This document shows, in pieces, positions 1 through 6,730 of a stretch of 10,704 nucleotides of DNA. The stretch comes from Bryobacterales bacterium (GTDB lineage Bacteria; Acidobacteriota; Terriglobia; Bryobacterales; Bryobacteraceae), in the NCBI GenBank assembly GCA_003487005.1, contig DNFG01000309.1, positions 1 through 10,704 of the forward strand. Reading direction: 5' to 3'. Every line of letters starts with the position of its first letter. Positions within the stretch are counted from its first letter, which is position 1. The notes under the pieces are model-generated. The model had not been told where the DNA came from and made no database searches. It saw nothing but the letters and a program-made list of their open reading frames with translations. Made by a program: the position numbers and the translations under genes.

Positions 1-1
1 C

Positions 2-1312
2 CAGCCGGTCCAGAGACGCAGCAGGTCGGCGGTCCAACTCGAAGCGGTGGTTTTGCACACCGGCGCCGGTTTCACCCGGGCGATTGGGCTGACGCGCGGC
101 GTGAGCGCGGCGGCGGAGGCCGGCGGGCGCGGCGCAGGATTGTGGAATGCCAGCGAACTGCCGCCTGGTTATGCACTTGTCGAGGCAACCTTCAGTAATC
201 AGATGAAGGCATGGTCGCTGCTGCGGATCAAGGATGATTCCTTCGACATCGGCGCTGGCTGGCTGGATACCCGCGCACCGAACGGCGAAAACCCGCTTCA
301 ACTGCCCCTGTTTCGCAGCCTTCTGCGGCGTTTACACATCAATCTGACCCATTCGCAGCAGGACCCGGCGCCGGACGGGCGACCGTTCCGGCGCATGTCC
401 ACCTTCGCGGACATCAAGAAGTTCAGCGCGCCCGGGGAGGCGGAGTCGATTCACTGCGCGGATGTGGTCGGGGAGCCACAGCACTCGGGATTGACCCCCT
501 GGGAGGTCTGGCGGCGGCTGAAGCCGTACGAAGCGGGGGCGTTTCCGACCTGCCTGACGCTCTCCGAGGACCTCGGTTTTGGCTTCTACGCGGGCTTGAG
601 CGATTGGCCCCATTTCGACGCATACCGGGTGAATGCGCCGCACGCGGACGACTGGGCAGGCTACGAGCGCTTTGGCGGACTGGCATGGGGGGCGCCCCTG
701 GAGTCCGTCGGGGCGATGACGCGCGTACTGCGGGAGGTCAGTCGTCCGCGCCCGGTGGCGGCTTGGTCACAGGGCGCGCACTACAATTGGCGTTCCGCCA
801 TGGGTGGGCGGAGGCGGCTCGACCCGATGCCCGGTGAGCTGACGATGCAGGCGTGGCAGGCGGTGGCGAATGGGGCGCAGAGTCTCTATTGGTACTCGCT
901 GGAGTCGTATTCGGTATTGCGCTCGCCGGATTTATTGAAGCCTATCATGGAGATCGGGCGACAAGTTCGTGTATTGGGTGAGTTGTTGGAGACCGGCGAC
1001 GCTACCTGGCACGCGCGGCGGGACGGATTCGACCTGAACGTGGTGGCAGCGCCCGAGGCGGCGGTTCTGTTCGCGATGGATCTCGGATACCGTGCGGACC
1101 CGGACTCGAAAACGTTCCAGTGGACGGGTCCCCGGGCGCTGGACGCCGAGTTCATCCTGCCGGGATGGTTGAGGGGCGAGGGCGCGGAGGTCGTTCAATT
1201 GCGCCCCGGGAGTCTGGAAGAGGCCCAGTTCCAGGTGACTGCGGAAGGTGTCCGGCTGAGAGGTGAAGTGGACTCGGTCTCGATCTATATCCTATTCAAA
1301 AAGAATGAATAA
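2..1312 (+). CDS. Glycoside-hydrolase-like TIM-barrel protein, 5' end outside the window
   Basis: The frame is open from base 2 to the TAA at 1310-1312 (about 436 codons), so the N-terminus lies outside the window; the GTG at 47 is just an internal in-frame codon with no ribosome site. I cannot name a family with certainty. Numbering from that GTG codon, the layout resembles (beta/alpha)8 glycosidase-like proteins: a GEP motif with Glu143 in the position where such barrels have a catalytic-type acid, then a 'lkP..aGaFPT' strand, then 'LSDWPHFDAYR' (Asp186, Asp191), then 'AAWSQGAH' (Trp240, Gln242), then 'MQAWQAVANGAQSLYWYSL', which resembles the barrel strand before the C-terminal part in GH42-like enzymes. 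The C-terminal 80 residues look like a beta-rich accessory region. No signal peptide can be judged. Substrate unknown; a role in glycan handling is inferred from the fold and from the neighbouring sugar genes. Confidence 0.6.
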   Translation, partial: QPVQRRSRSAVQLEAVVLHTGAGFTRAIGLTRGVSAAAEAGGRGAGLWNASELPPGYALVEATFSNQMKAWSLLRIKDDSFDIGAGWLDTRAPNGENPLQLPLFRSLLRRLHINLTHSQQDPAPDGRPFRRMSTFADIKKFSAPGEAESIHCADVVGEPQHSGLTPWEVWRRLKPYEAGAFPTCLTLSEDLGFGFYAGLSDWPHFDAYRVNAPHADDWAGYERFGGLAWGAPLESVGAMTRVLREVSRPRPVAAWSQGAHYNWRSAMGGRRRLDPMPGELTMQAWQAVANGAQSLYWYSLESYSVLRSPDLLKPIMEIGRQVRVLGELLETGDATWHARRDGFDLNVVAAPEAAVLFAMDLGYRADPDSKTFQWTGPRALDAEFILPGWLRGEGAEVVQLRPGSLEEAQFQVTAEGVRLRGEVDSVSIYILFKKNE

Positions 1313-1432
1313 AGAAGAATACATCAACAACATCTTCAATCGCTGATCCGGTCTGAGTCCGATGAGGAATTCGACCCGGCCAACCTGGAGCACCTGCGCC
1401 AGTTGAGCGAACAACTGGGCTACCATCGGTAG
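1305..1432 (+). pseudogene. Possible broken small helical ORF overlapping the end of the first gene
   Basis: An ATG at 1305 overlaps the TAA of the upstream gene (ATGAATAA) and encodes 13 residues (MNKEEYINNIFNR) before a TGA at 1344-1346. In the -1 frame, the sequence from about 1340 to the TAG at 1430-1432 reads SLIRSESDEEFDPANLEHLR followed by QLSEQLGYHR, an acidic amphipathic-helix-like stretch. Joined by one frameshift near 1340, the two halves would give a small protein of about 42 residues, translationally coupled to the gene before it. The second half is also in frame with the upstream gene beyond its stop, so a readthrough extension or a lost fusion is another possibility. I do not recognise the product. 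It may be chance; a single indel, a sequencing error or decay would all look the same here. Confidence 0.25.
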
Positions 1433-1468
1433 CGCATCCCCCGCCTTATTGAGAACACAATGATAAAT

Positions 1469-1509
1469 TGGTGCCGGGGACCCAATAGCCTCAAGAATGG
1501 TTGCTCCGG
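1469..1509 (+). repeat. Left terminal inverted repeat of the 264-bp element
   Basis: 41-bp arm: a 22-bp block (1469-1490), an 8-bp divergent spacer (1491-1498) and an 11-bp block (1499-1509). It pairs with 1692-1732 on the opposite strand. Two conserved blocks separated by a variable spacer suggest two protein contact sites, as at many transposon ends; that reading is inference. Confidence 0.7.
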
Positions 1510-1700
1510 TACTTTTTGGAAGGATCGTGGAGACAGGCCTGTTCTCCCACAATTTCAACGACTTGGCTGTCCATGGCGTTGGCGGAGAACCGGGAGCCTG
1601 GCACGGAGAGCCGCGAGCGCCAGTGGATCAGCCGTTCGGGTGGAACCGCAAGTGATTGACAAATAAAGAGAACTTCCGAATCTATTGGGGTCCGGAGCAA
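1491..1700 (-). pseudogene. Possible relic of an IS66-type TnpA-like helix-turn-helix protein
   Basis: A 69-codon reading frame fills the inside of the inverted-repeat element, starting from a TTG at 1700 and ending at the TGA at 1493-1491. Its middle reads ICQSLAVPPERLIHWRSRL. This can be laid without gaps over the helix-turn-helix pattern of the small accessory protein TnpA of IS66-type elements (F-C-x5-L-x4-L-x2-W-R-x-R-L), keeping the Cys, the second Leu, the Trp, both Arg and the last Leu. The rest does not look like that family and there is no partner tnpB or tnpC, so at most this is a remnant. IS66 ends normally differ from the repeats seen here, which argues against a simple IS66 origin. 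The opposite strand has a 52-codon ATG frame (1497-1655) that I do not recognise. Confidence 0.2.
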
Positions 1701-1732
1701 CCTTTCACGTGGCTATTGGGTCCCCGGCACCA
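1692..1732 (-). repeat. Right terminal inverted repeat of the 264-bp element
   Basis: 41-bp arm mirroring 1469-1509: block 1692-1702 (CCGGAGCAACC), spacer 1703-1710 and block 1711-1732. Just inside it, CTATTGGGGTCC (1682-1693) resembles CTATTGGGTCCCC (1713-1725) in direct orientation, an extra near-copy of the repeat core found only at this end. Confidence 0.7.
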
Positions 1733-1783
1733 GATTGCGGCCGGCGTCCCTGCTGCGCGGAACGCTACTGCGACGAGATTCGC

Positions 1784-2557
1784 CTAACGAATGCTGGCGC
1801 GCGCCGAGTTGCATTCCTCACAACCATCCTCCAGAGAATGCAGAAAGACCAGCGGGTCCCGCGCGAGGTTCTCCAATGACACATCAACGATATCCCGCGA
1901 CCGGGCCAGACGGGCACGGGCATGACCTACGATACCTTCCGTCTGGAGTCCACGATTCCGCAGCCACTCGTCCACAAGCACGAAGCGCTGGCAGCAGTGG
2001 TCGTTTTCCTCGTACTCGATTCGCTCAGGCCTTCCATCCCGCAAGACCAGACCCGAGCCCGGTGTGCGGTAGGGCACACCCGCCATGAGTTCCGCGAGGT
2101 GCAAGGTCGTGTTTGCATCATGACCAACTCCGAGCAGTAGAACTTGTCCATCCAGCTCATGGACCCGACCCACCGGACTTGCCGGAATATGAGGCGGGAT
2201 GGGCAAGGGGCCTTCGGTCACGAAGTTTGCTTGCGGACCCCAAGCTGCGAACGCCTGGAAATGGTGACTGCGCACCACGTCAGGAAGGCGCCAGAATTGT
2301 TCCGCGACGACGCCCAGATCGGCCGCCGCGGGCGTCGCCAGCGGATCGAAGAGCGCGTTGTCGTCTCCCGTCCAGGAGGGCATCACGAGAGTTCCCCTGG
2401 GACCCAGGGCGCCGCGCAGCGCCTCAATCAGTCCGCGCGGACCTCCCTCGATCGGTCTCACGGCCCGGTAAGACGTGTGGACAAGCAGCACCGCGCCCTC
2501 CCGCACATTCATTGCGCGCAATTGCTGCTCCACCTGGCTGATGCTCAACGGTTCCAT
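1784..2557 (-). CDS. AAC(3)-family (Antibiotic_NAT) N-acetyltransferase
   Basis: This 257-residue protein has the full-length pattern of the AAC(3)/YokD family, which transfers acetyl from acetyl-CoA to an amine; resistance members modify the 3-amino group of 2-deoxystreptamine aminoglycosides, while many chromosomal members have no proven substrate. Visible blocks: LLVHTSYRAVRPIEGGP (24-40), the acetyl-CoA-side GPRGTLVMPSWTG (52-64), RSHHFQAFAAWGPQA (96-110), ASPVGRVHELDG (126-137), LLGVGHDANTTLHLAE (141-156, with the conserved His146 and Asp147), and a Cys-rich tail (Cys188-Cys189 and GCEEC at 245-249) seen in environmental homologues. No signal peptide, so cytosolic. ATG start at 2557 without a clear Shine-Dalgarno. 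It is 63 bp downstream of the isomerase-like gene on the same strand and probably shares its transcript. Resistance activity cannot be assumed from sequence. Confidence 0.88.
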   Translation of the reverse strand: MEPLSISQVEQQLRAMNVREGAVLLVHTSYRAVRPIEGGPRGLIEALRGALGPRGTLVMPSWTGDDNALFDPLATPAAADLGVVAEQFWRLPDVVRSHHFQAFAAWGPQANFVTEGPLPIPPHIPASPVGRVHELDGQVLLLGVGHDANTTLHLAELMAGVPYRTPGSGLVLRDGRPERIEYEENDHCCQRFVLVDEWLRNRGLQTEGIVGHARARLARSRDIVDVSLENLARDPLVFLHSLEDGCEECNSARASIR

Positions 2558-2620
2558 CGGGAGACGCGGGGGTGCTTCCAGCCCCTGTGGGACTCTATGC
2601 GGCCGGGTTGATTTCCTCGA

Positions 2621-3481
2621 TCACGCCCGCAGTTTGCGGTAGTTTGCGAGACAGAGCTTGACGGTTTCCATCGGCGGGTAGTCACTGCCTTCCTGCTCGA
2701 TGTGATAGTGTTCGACGCCGCCGACGGCCTCGGCCGCCTCGAAAATGGCCTTCCACGGCGAGGAGCCTTCGCCGAACAGGACGTGATAGCCCTTGCCGGG
2801 TTCCTTCGACCAGTCCTTCAGGTGGATGGAGCGGAGACGGCCGGGGTTCTTGCGGATCCACGCCACCGGGTCGTTGCCGGTTTCGACGCAGGTGCCGACA
2901 TCGAGTTGCAGAACCACCTCTTTGGGGGTATTCGCGGCGAGCACCTCGATCGGCTTCTGGCCCTCCAGCGGGCGGAATTCGGTCTGGTGATTATGGAAGC
3001 CCGCGCTGATGCCGGCGGTCTGGAACTTGGCGGAAGCGGCGGTGATCTTCGCGGCGACCTGCTTCCAGCCATCGATGGAATCGACACGCCCCGCGCCCGC
3101 CATGATCACCATCGTGCTGCCGAGAATGCTGTTCAGATCGATCGCCTTCTGGAGGTTCGCGGTGTCAAAGGCATTCGCGCCATTGTGGGTTGAGAAGCAC
3201 TTGATGCCGAGGCCGTCGAGGAGTTTGCGGATCTCTTTCGCCTGATCCAGGGTCCAGGAAAAGTAAGGGGAGAAAAACTCGACGCCTTCATAGCCGAGCG
3301 CGGCGACCGCCTTCACGGTCCCTGTCAGGTCGGCGGCCAGTTCTTTGCGGACGGAGAAGAGTTCGAGGCTGATGGGCACCTTGCGGGCCTGTGCCTGGAG
3401 AGCCAGGGGCGCGCCCGCGGCGAGCGCCAGCAGGGACCGGCGGGAAAGCCGGGCAGACGGGAAATTGGTTTGCGAGGGCAT
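2621..3481 (-). CDS. Tat-exported sugar phosphate isomerase/epimerase-like TIM barrel (AP_endonuc_2 fold)
   Basis: 286 residues. The N-terminus (RLSRRSLLALAAG, 11-23, then ALQAQA) is a twin-arginine signal peptide with a likely cut after Ala-Gln-Ala near residue 32, so the folded enzyme should be exported. The mature part is a xylose-isomerase-like barrel: LGYEGVEFF (62-70), CFSTHNG (95-101), GFHNHQTEF (161-169), LQLDVGT (191-197), RSIHLKDW (217-224) and HYHIEQEGSD (258-267). The acidic and His residues at strand ends (Glu68, His99, His163/His165, Asp194, His220, Glu262) fit the divalent-metal site of this family. The reaction is likely isomerisation or epimerisation of a sugar or related polyol; the substrate is unknown. 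The ATG at 3481 is 7 bp after the pabAB stop, with no Shine-Dalgarno. GATACT at 3498-3493 could be a weak internal -10 placed 11 nt before the ATG. Confidence 0.85.
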   Translation of the reverse strand: MPSQTNFPSARLSRRSLLALAAGAPLALQAQARKVPISLELFSVRKELAADLTGTVKAVAALGYEGVEFFSPYFSWTLDQAKEIRKLLDGLGIKCFSTHNGANAFDTANLQKAIDLNSILGSTMVIMAGAGRVDSIDGWKQVAAKITAASAKFQTAGISAGFHNHQTEFRPLEGQKPIEVLAANTPKEVVLQLDVGTCVETGNDPVAWIRKNPGRLRSIHLKDWSKEPGKGYHVLFGEGSSPWKAIFEAAEAVGGVEHYHIEQEGSDYPPMETVKLCLANYRKLRA

Positions 3482-3488
3482 GGCAGAA

Positions 3489-5369
3489 CTAAAGTATCAC
3501 GCCCAGCGGCGCGGCCACGGCGCGGGCTTTGTGAACCATCTCCTCCCATTCGCGCTCGGGGTCCGAGAGGCTGACAATCCCGCCCCCGGCCCCAATCGAG
3601 CCATGGCCGGGCGTGAAGACCGCCGTCCGGATGATGATGTTCAGGTCCATCGCACCGTCTAGGGAGAGAAAGCCGAGTGCGCCGGAATAGACGCCTCGCG
3701 GCGCCTTTTCGAGCGCGGCGAGCAGGCGCACGGTCCGGATCTTGGGTGCGCCCGTCATCGAACCGCCGGGAAACGCGGCCTGCACGGCATCGAGGGCGCC
3801 GAGGCCCGGGCGGAGGCGCCCGCGAATGGTGCTGACCAGTTGATGGACGGTCGCGTAGCTCTCGATTTCGAGTAGCGCCGGGGCGTGGATCGATCCCGTC
3901 TCGCAGACCCGGCCGAGGTCATTGCGGAGCAGGTCCACGATCATCAGATTCTCGGCGCGTTCCTTCTCGCTGGCGGCGAGTTCGCGGCGGACTGCGTCGT
4001 CTTCGGCCTCCGTCGCGCCACGCGGGCGGGTACCCTTGATGGGTTTCGACTCGATCCAGCCGTCCGAAGCAAGCCGGAGAAAGCGCTCGGGCGAGGAACA
4101 GGCGATGGCCAGGGCAGGGAACTGCAGCCAGGCCGAGTAGGGGGCGGGATTCGCGCGGCGCAAGCGGCGGTATTGCGTGAACGGGTCGCCCTCAATGGGA
4201 AACCGGAGCGAATTGGTGAGGCAAAGTTGATAGCTGTCGCCCTCCCGGATGTGTTCGAGACAGGCGCGGATGTCCTGCAAATACTGGTCGCGGGAGCGGG
4301 CGAAGACGCCGTGGACGGGCGCTGCGGGGGGCGGGTCCGGCAGGGGAGCGACGGGCGCTGCCATCTCGCGAGCCCAGTCTTCACTGGCGGAGCCATCCAG
4401 CCAGGCGGCGAAGCAGGTCTTGGTTTCGTGGTCGAAGGCCAGGAATTTATCCACGAAGTGAAAGGCGGAAGAGCCGGTTTCATAGCCAAAATAGCCGACA
4501 AAACCACCATGAAAGGGGAACGGAGCGCCGGTGGCCACGGGCGCGGCCGCGAGTCCCGCGGCAATTTCGTTCAGGCCATGGACAGGCGGTCCGGAGGCGG
4601 CGCTCATGTAGGAGTAGCGGGCCAACCCCGGTTCCGCGCGGCTGGAATCGAGCCACCACGCGCCGGGTGCTCCCGCGAAACGGGCCGCAAACACGGCTTC
4701 CGGGTCGGGGAAGTGGGGCAGGGCACGGACATGGAGGCGGCGGCGGGCTTCGTGCTTCGTGCGCGTGGCGGGTCGTGCCACTGTCACCGCCCCGTCCTGC
4801 GCCCGGTGAAGAAAATTGGCCAGAAGCGGCCGCCCATGCTCGCTGCCAATTGATTCCGGGTGAAACTGCACGCCGGTCAGAGGCCGGTGGCGGTGTTGAA
4901 GGGCCATGACGAGCCCGTCGCGGGTCCACGCGGTCCGTTCGAGTTCCGGAGGCAGATGCTCTGACACCACCAGCGAGTGATAGCGCATCGCGGCGAAGCC
5001 TTGGGGCAATCCCGCGAAAAGCCCCTCGCCGGTGTGGAAAATGGCGCTCGTCCGGCCGTGAACCGGCTCCGGAGCATGCACCACCCGTCCACCACAAAAA
5101 GCCGCCAGCCCCTGATGACCGAGGCAAAGCCCGAGCACCGGAACCTGCGCCTGCCGCAGCACCTCGGCGCACACGCCGAAATCCTCGACGCGTTCGGGCC
5201 GGCCCGGTCCCGGCGACAACACGATCCGCTCGAAGCCCGCGTCGCGGATCTGGTCCCAACTCCATTCATCATTGTGGAGGACGGTGGGAGGATGGCCGAG
5301 AAGGTCCGCGAGCAGGTGGAAGAGGTTGTACGTAAACGAGTCGTAGTTATCGATCAGCAGCGTGCGCAA
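3489..5369 (-). CDS. pabAB: Fused aminodeoxychorismate synthase (PabA-PabB), component I and glutamine amidotransferase
   Basis: Makes 4-amino-4-deoxychorismate from chorismate and glutamine, a step towards p-aminobenzoate and folate. Numbered from the TTG at 5369 (626 aa), residues 1-190 are a class I glutamine amidotransferase: LLIDNYDSFTYN (4-15), LSPGPG (51-56), GLCLGHQG with nucleophile Cys82, and GVQFHPES with His170 and Glu172. Residues about 215-626 are the chorismate-binding PabB domain: GDSYQLCLTN (377-386), PIKGTRPRG (443-451), the SEKERAENLMIVDLLRNDLG block (467-486), GGSMTGAPK (535-543) and GAGGGIV (593-599). Lys445 in PIKGT is the residue that separates PabB from TrpE (which has Ala), so this is not anthranilate synthase. 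The TTG start puts LLIDNYDSF where the family begins; an in-frame ATG at 5423 would add 18 unconserved residues and overlap the divergent gene's start. No PabC lyase is fused. Confidence 0.93.
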   Translation of the reverse strand: MRTLLIDNYDSFTYNLFHLLADLLGHPPTVLHNDEWSWDQIRDAGFERIVLSPGPGRPERVEDFGVCAEVLRQAQVPVLGLCLGHQGLAAFCGGRVVHAPEPVHGRTSAIFHTGEGLFAGLPQGFAAMRYHSLVVSEHLPPELERTAWTRDGLVMALQHRHRPLTGVQFHPESIGSEHGRPLLANFLHRAQDGAVTVARPATRTKHEARRRLHVRALPHFPDPEAVFAARFAGAPGAWWLDSSRAEPGLARYSYMSAASGPPVHGLNEIAAGLAAAPVATGAPFPFHGGFVGYFGYETGSSAFHFVDKFLAFDHETKTCFAAWLDGSASEDWAREMAAPVAPLPDPPPAAPVHGVFARSRDQYLQDIRACLEHIREGDSYQLCLTNSLRFPIEGDPFTQYRRLRRANPAPYSAWLQFPALAIACSSPERFLRLASDGWIESKPIKGTRPRGATEAEDDAVRRELAASEKERAENLMIVDLLRNDLGRVCETGSIHAPALLEIESYATVHQLVSTIRGRLRPGLGALDAVQAAFPGGSMTGAPKIRTVRLLAALEKAPRGVYSGALGFLSLDGAMDLNIIIRTAVFTPGHGSIGAGGGIVSLSDPEREWEEMVHKARAVAAPLGVIL

Positions 5370-5409
5370 GCCCCATCGTCGCAGGCCCCACCGCGGCCCG
5401 CAAGCGAGT

Positions 5410-5415
5410 GATAAT
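5410..5415 (+). promoter_or_regulatory. Candidate -10 element (GATAAT) for a leaderless oxidoreductase mRNA
   Basis: GATAAT matches TATAAT at five of six bases and ends 6 nt before the ATG at 5422. With normal -10 spacing, transcription would begin at the A of the ATG. There is no Shine-Dalgarno and no recognisable -35 hexamer. On the other strand the same AT island reads CATTAT (5417-5412), which could serve pabAB with a leader of about 36 nt. Confidence 0.45.
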
Positions 5416-5421
5416 GACGGC

Positions 5422-6720
5422 ATGACCACGACCCGCCGCCGTTTTCTGGCCGCCGCCGCGCCCCTGATTGTGCCCGCTTCCGCGCTGGGCCAGACTCCAC
5501 CTTCGGGACGGATGACCATTGGATTCATCGGGACGGGCAACAACGGTTACGGCTATCTGATGCCCTTCCTGCGGGACCCCCGCGTGCGCGTGGTGGCAGT
5601 TTGCGACGTGAACCGCGAGGGGCCGGGCTACTGGGACGGCACCGTCCGCGGCTGGGCGCCCGCGAAGCGCCTGGTAGACGGCTACTACGGCGACGAGGGC
5701 TGCGCGACATACACGGACTACCGCGAACTGCTCCAGCGGCGCGACATAGACGCCGTCTATCTCGGCACGCCGGACCACTGGCATGCCCTGAATACCATCC
5801 ACGCCGCGCGCGCCGGCAAGCACATCTATGGCCAGAAGCCCCTTTCGCTCACGGTTCGCGACGGACGCCGGATGGTGGCGGCGGTCGAGAAGGCGAAAGT
5901 CGTCTGGCAGACGGGTTCACAGCAGCGGTCCGATATCTACATGCGGCGCGCCGTCGAACTGGTCCGCAATGGCGCAATCGGCAAAGTGCACACCGTGCGC
6001 GTCGGCCTCCCCGGCGGCACGCCGGACTTCGGGCACACCGCGAACCAGACCACGGTGGTCCCTGTCCCCGACGGCTTCGATTTTGATTTCTGGCTCGGCC
6101 CCGCGCCCGCGGTCCAGTATTGTCCGGCGCGTGTGGGTGTCAATTTCCGCTGGGTGAAGGACTATTCCGGCGGCCAGTTGACCGACTGGGGCGCCCATCA
6201 CATCGACATCGCCCAACTCGGACTCGGCATGGAGCGCACCGGACCCGTGGCGCTGCGCAACGCGCGCGGCGAGTGGGCGAAGCACCCGGTTTACAATACC
6301 GCCACGGAATACTCGTTCGAGTGTGAGTACGCCAACGGCGTGAAGATGATCGTCGGCACCAAAGAGCGAGGCGGCGTCCGCTTCGAAGGCGCGGACGGCT
6401 GGGTCTGGACCAATCGCGGCCGTCTGGAGACCTCTGCGCCGGACATCGCGACCGCCTCGCTGCCTTCCGACGGTTACCGGATGGCGTACAGCCGCGATCA
6501 CGAGAAGAACTTCATTGACGCCGTGCTCAACGGCGTGCCCGTGGTGGCGCCGATCGAAGAAGCGCACCGGACGATCACCGTCTCGCACCTTGGCAACATC
6601 GCCCTCGAAGTCGGCCGCGATCTGAAATGGGATCCCGCGCGCGAGTCCATCACCGGTGATGACACCGCCGCCGGCATGCTCGACCGGCAGTACCGCCGCC
6701 CGTGGAATCCGGAAGGCTGA
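5422..6720 (+). CDS. Tat-exported Gfo/Idh/MocA family oxidoreductase
   Basis: 432 residues. TTTRRRFLAAAAP (2-14) followed by PASALGQ is a twin-arginine signal with likely cleavage around residue 23. Next comes a Rossmann fold, MTIGFIGTGNNGYG (31-44), and VVAVCDVN (57-64) whose Asp62 fits NAD(H)-type ribose binding, then GTPDHWHA (115-122). The catalytic-lysine motif, usually EKP, reads GQKPLSLT (137-144), so Lys139 is kept but the preceding Glu is Gln. TDWGAHHIDI (254-263) supplies the second-domain histidines. The family oxidises or reduces sugars and inositols with a tightly bound nicotinamide; exported members use Tat because they fold with cofactor inside. Substrate unknown. The ATG at 5422 is chosen because it starts the Tat signal exactly; the frame is open upstream to an earlier start at 5362, but those residues look noncoding. 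The sulfatase follows 25 bp later. Confidence 0.9.
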   Translation: MTTTRRRFLAAAAPLIVPASALGQTPPSGRMTIGFIGTGNNGYGYLMPFLRDPRVRVVAVCDVNREGPGYWDGTVRGWAPAKRLVDGYYGDEGCATYTDYRELLQRRDIDAVYLGTPDHWHALNTIHAARAGKHIYGQKPLSLTVRDGRRMVAAVEKAKVVWQTGSQQRSDIYMRRAVELVRNGAIGKVHTVRVGLPGGTPDFGHTANQTTVVPVPDGFDFDFWLGPAPAVQYCPARVGVNFRWVKDYSGGQLTDWGAHHIDIAQLGLGMERTGPVALRNARGEWAKHPVYNTATEYSFECEYANGVKMIVGTKERGGVRFEGADGWVWTNRGRLETSAPDIATASLPSDGYRMAYSRDHEKNFIDAVLNGVPVVAPIEEAHRTITVSHLGNIALEVGRDLKWDPARESITGDDTAAGMLDRQYRRPWNPEG

Positions 6721-6730
6721 TCGCGCCTGA

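Larger units (their letters stand above)
1469..1732. mobile_element. 264-bp MITE-like element with 41-bp terminal inverted repeats
   Basis: The ends are inverted copies of each other. Bases 1469-1490 (starting TGGTGCCGGGGACC) match the reverse complement of 1711-1732 at all 22 positions. After an 8-base stretch with 4 matches, 1499-1509 (GGTTGCTCCGG) again match the reverse complement of 1692-1702 at all 11. That makes 37 of 41 positions by hand count, around a 182-bp core. No target-site duplication is visible in the flanks (TGATAAAT on the left, GATTGCGG on the right). Length and structure fit a miniature inverted-repeat element or an internally deleted insertion sequence moved in trans. 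It sits between two convergent genes, a typical safe landing site. No complete transposase is present. I cannot assign an IS family from the repeats. Confidence 0.55.

Noticed and set aside
1497..1655. 52-codon ATG frame on the plus strand inside the inverted-repeat element
   Set aside because: Its third-position GC is only moderate (about 60% by rough count), there is no ribosome site and no recognisable family, and it competes with the minus-strand reading of the same DNA.
1745..1766. Weak hairpin GCGTCC...GGAACGC downstream of the AAC(3) gene as a terminator
   Set aside because: It needs a bulge to pair and has no following U-run, so it cannot be supported as an intrinsic terminator.
3885..4853. 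322-codon plus-strand frame opposite pabAB
   Set aside because: Antisense shadow of the PabB domain; Gly/Arg-rich with no motifs.
5424..5543. N-terminal extension of pabAB up to 5543
   Set aside because: It would overlap the start and signal peptide of the oxidoreductase by 122 bp, and the extra residues have no similarity to the PabA family, which starts at LLIDNYDSF.
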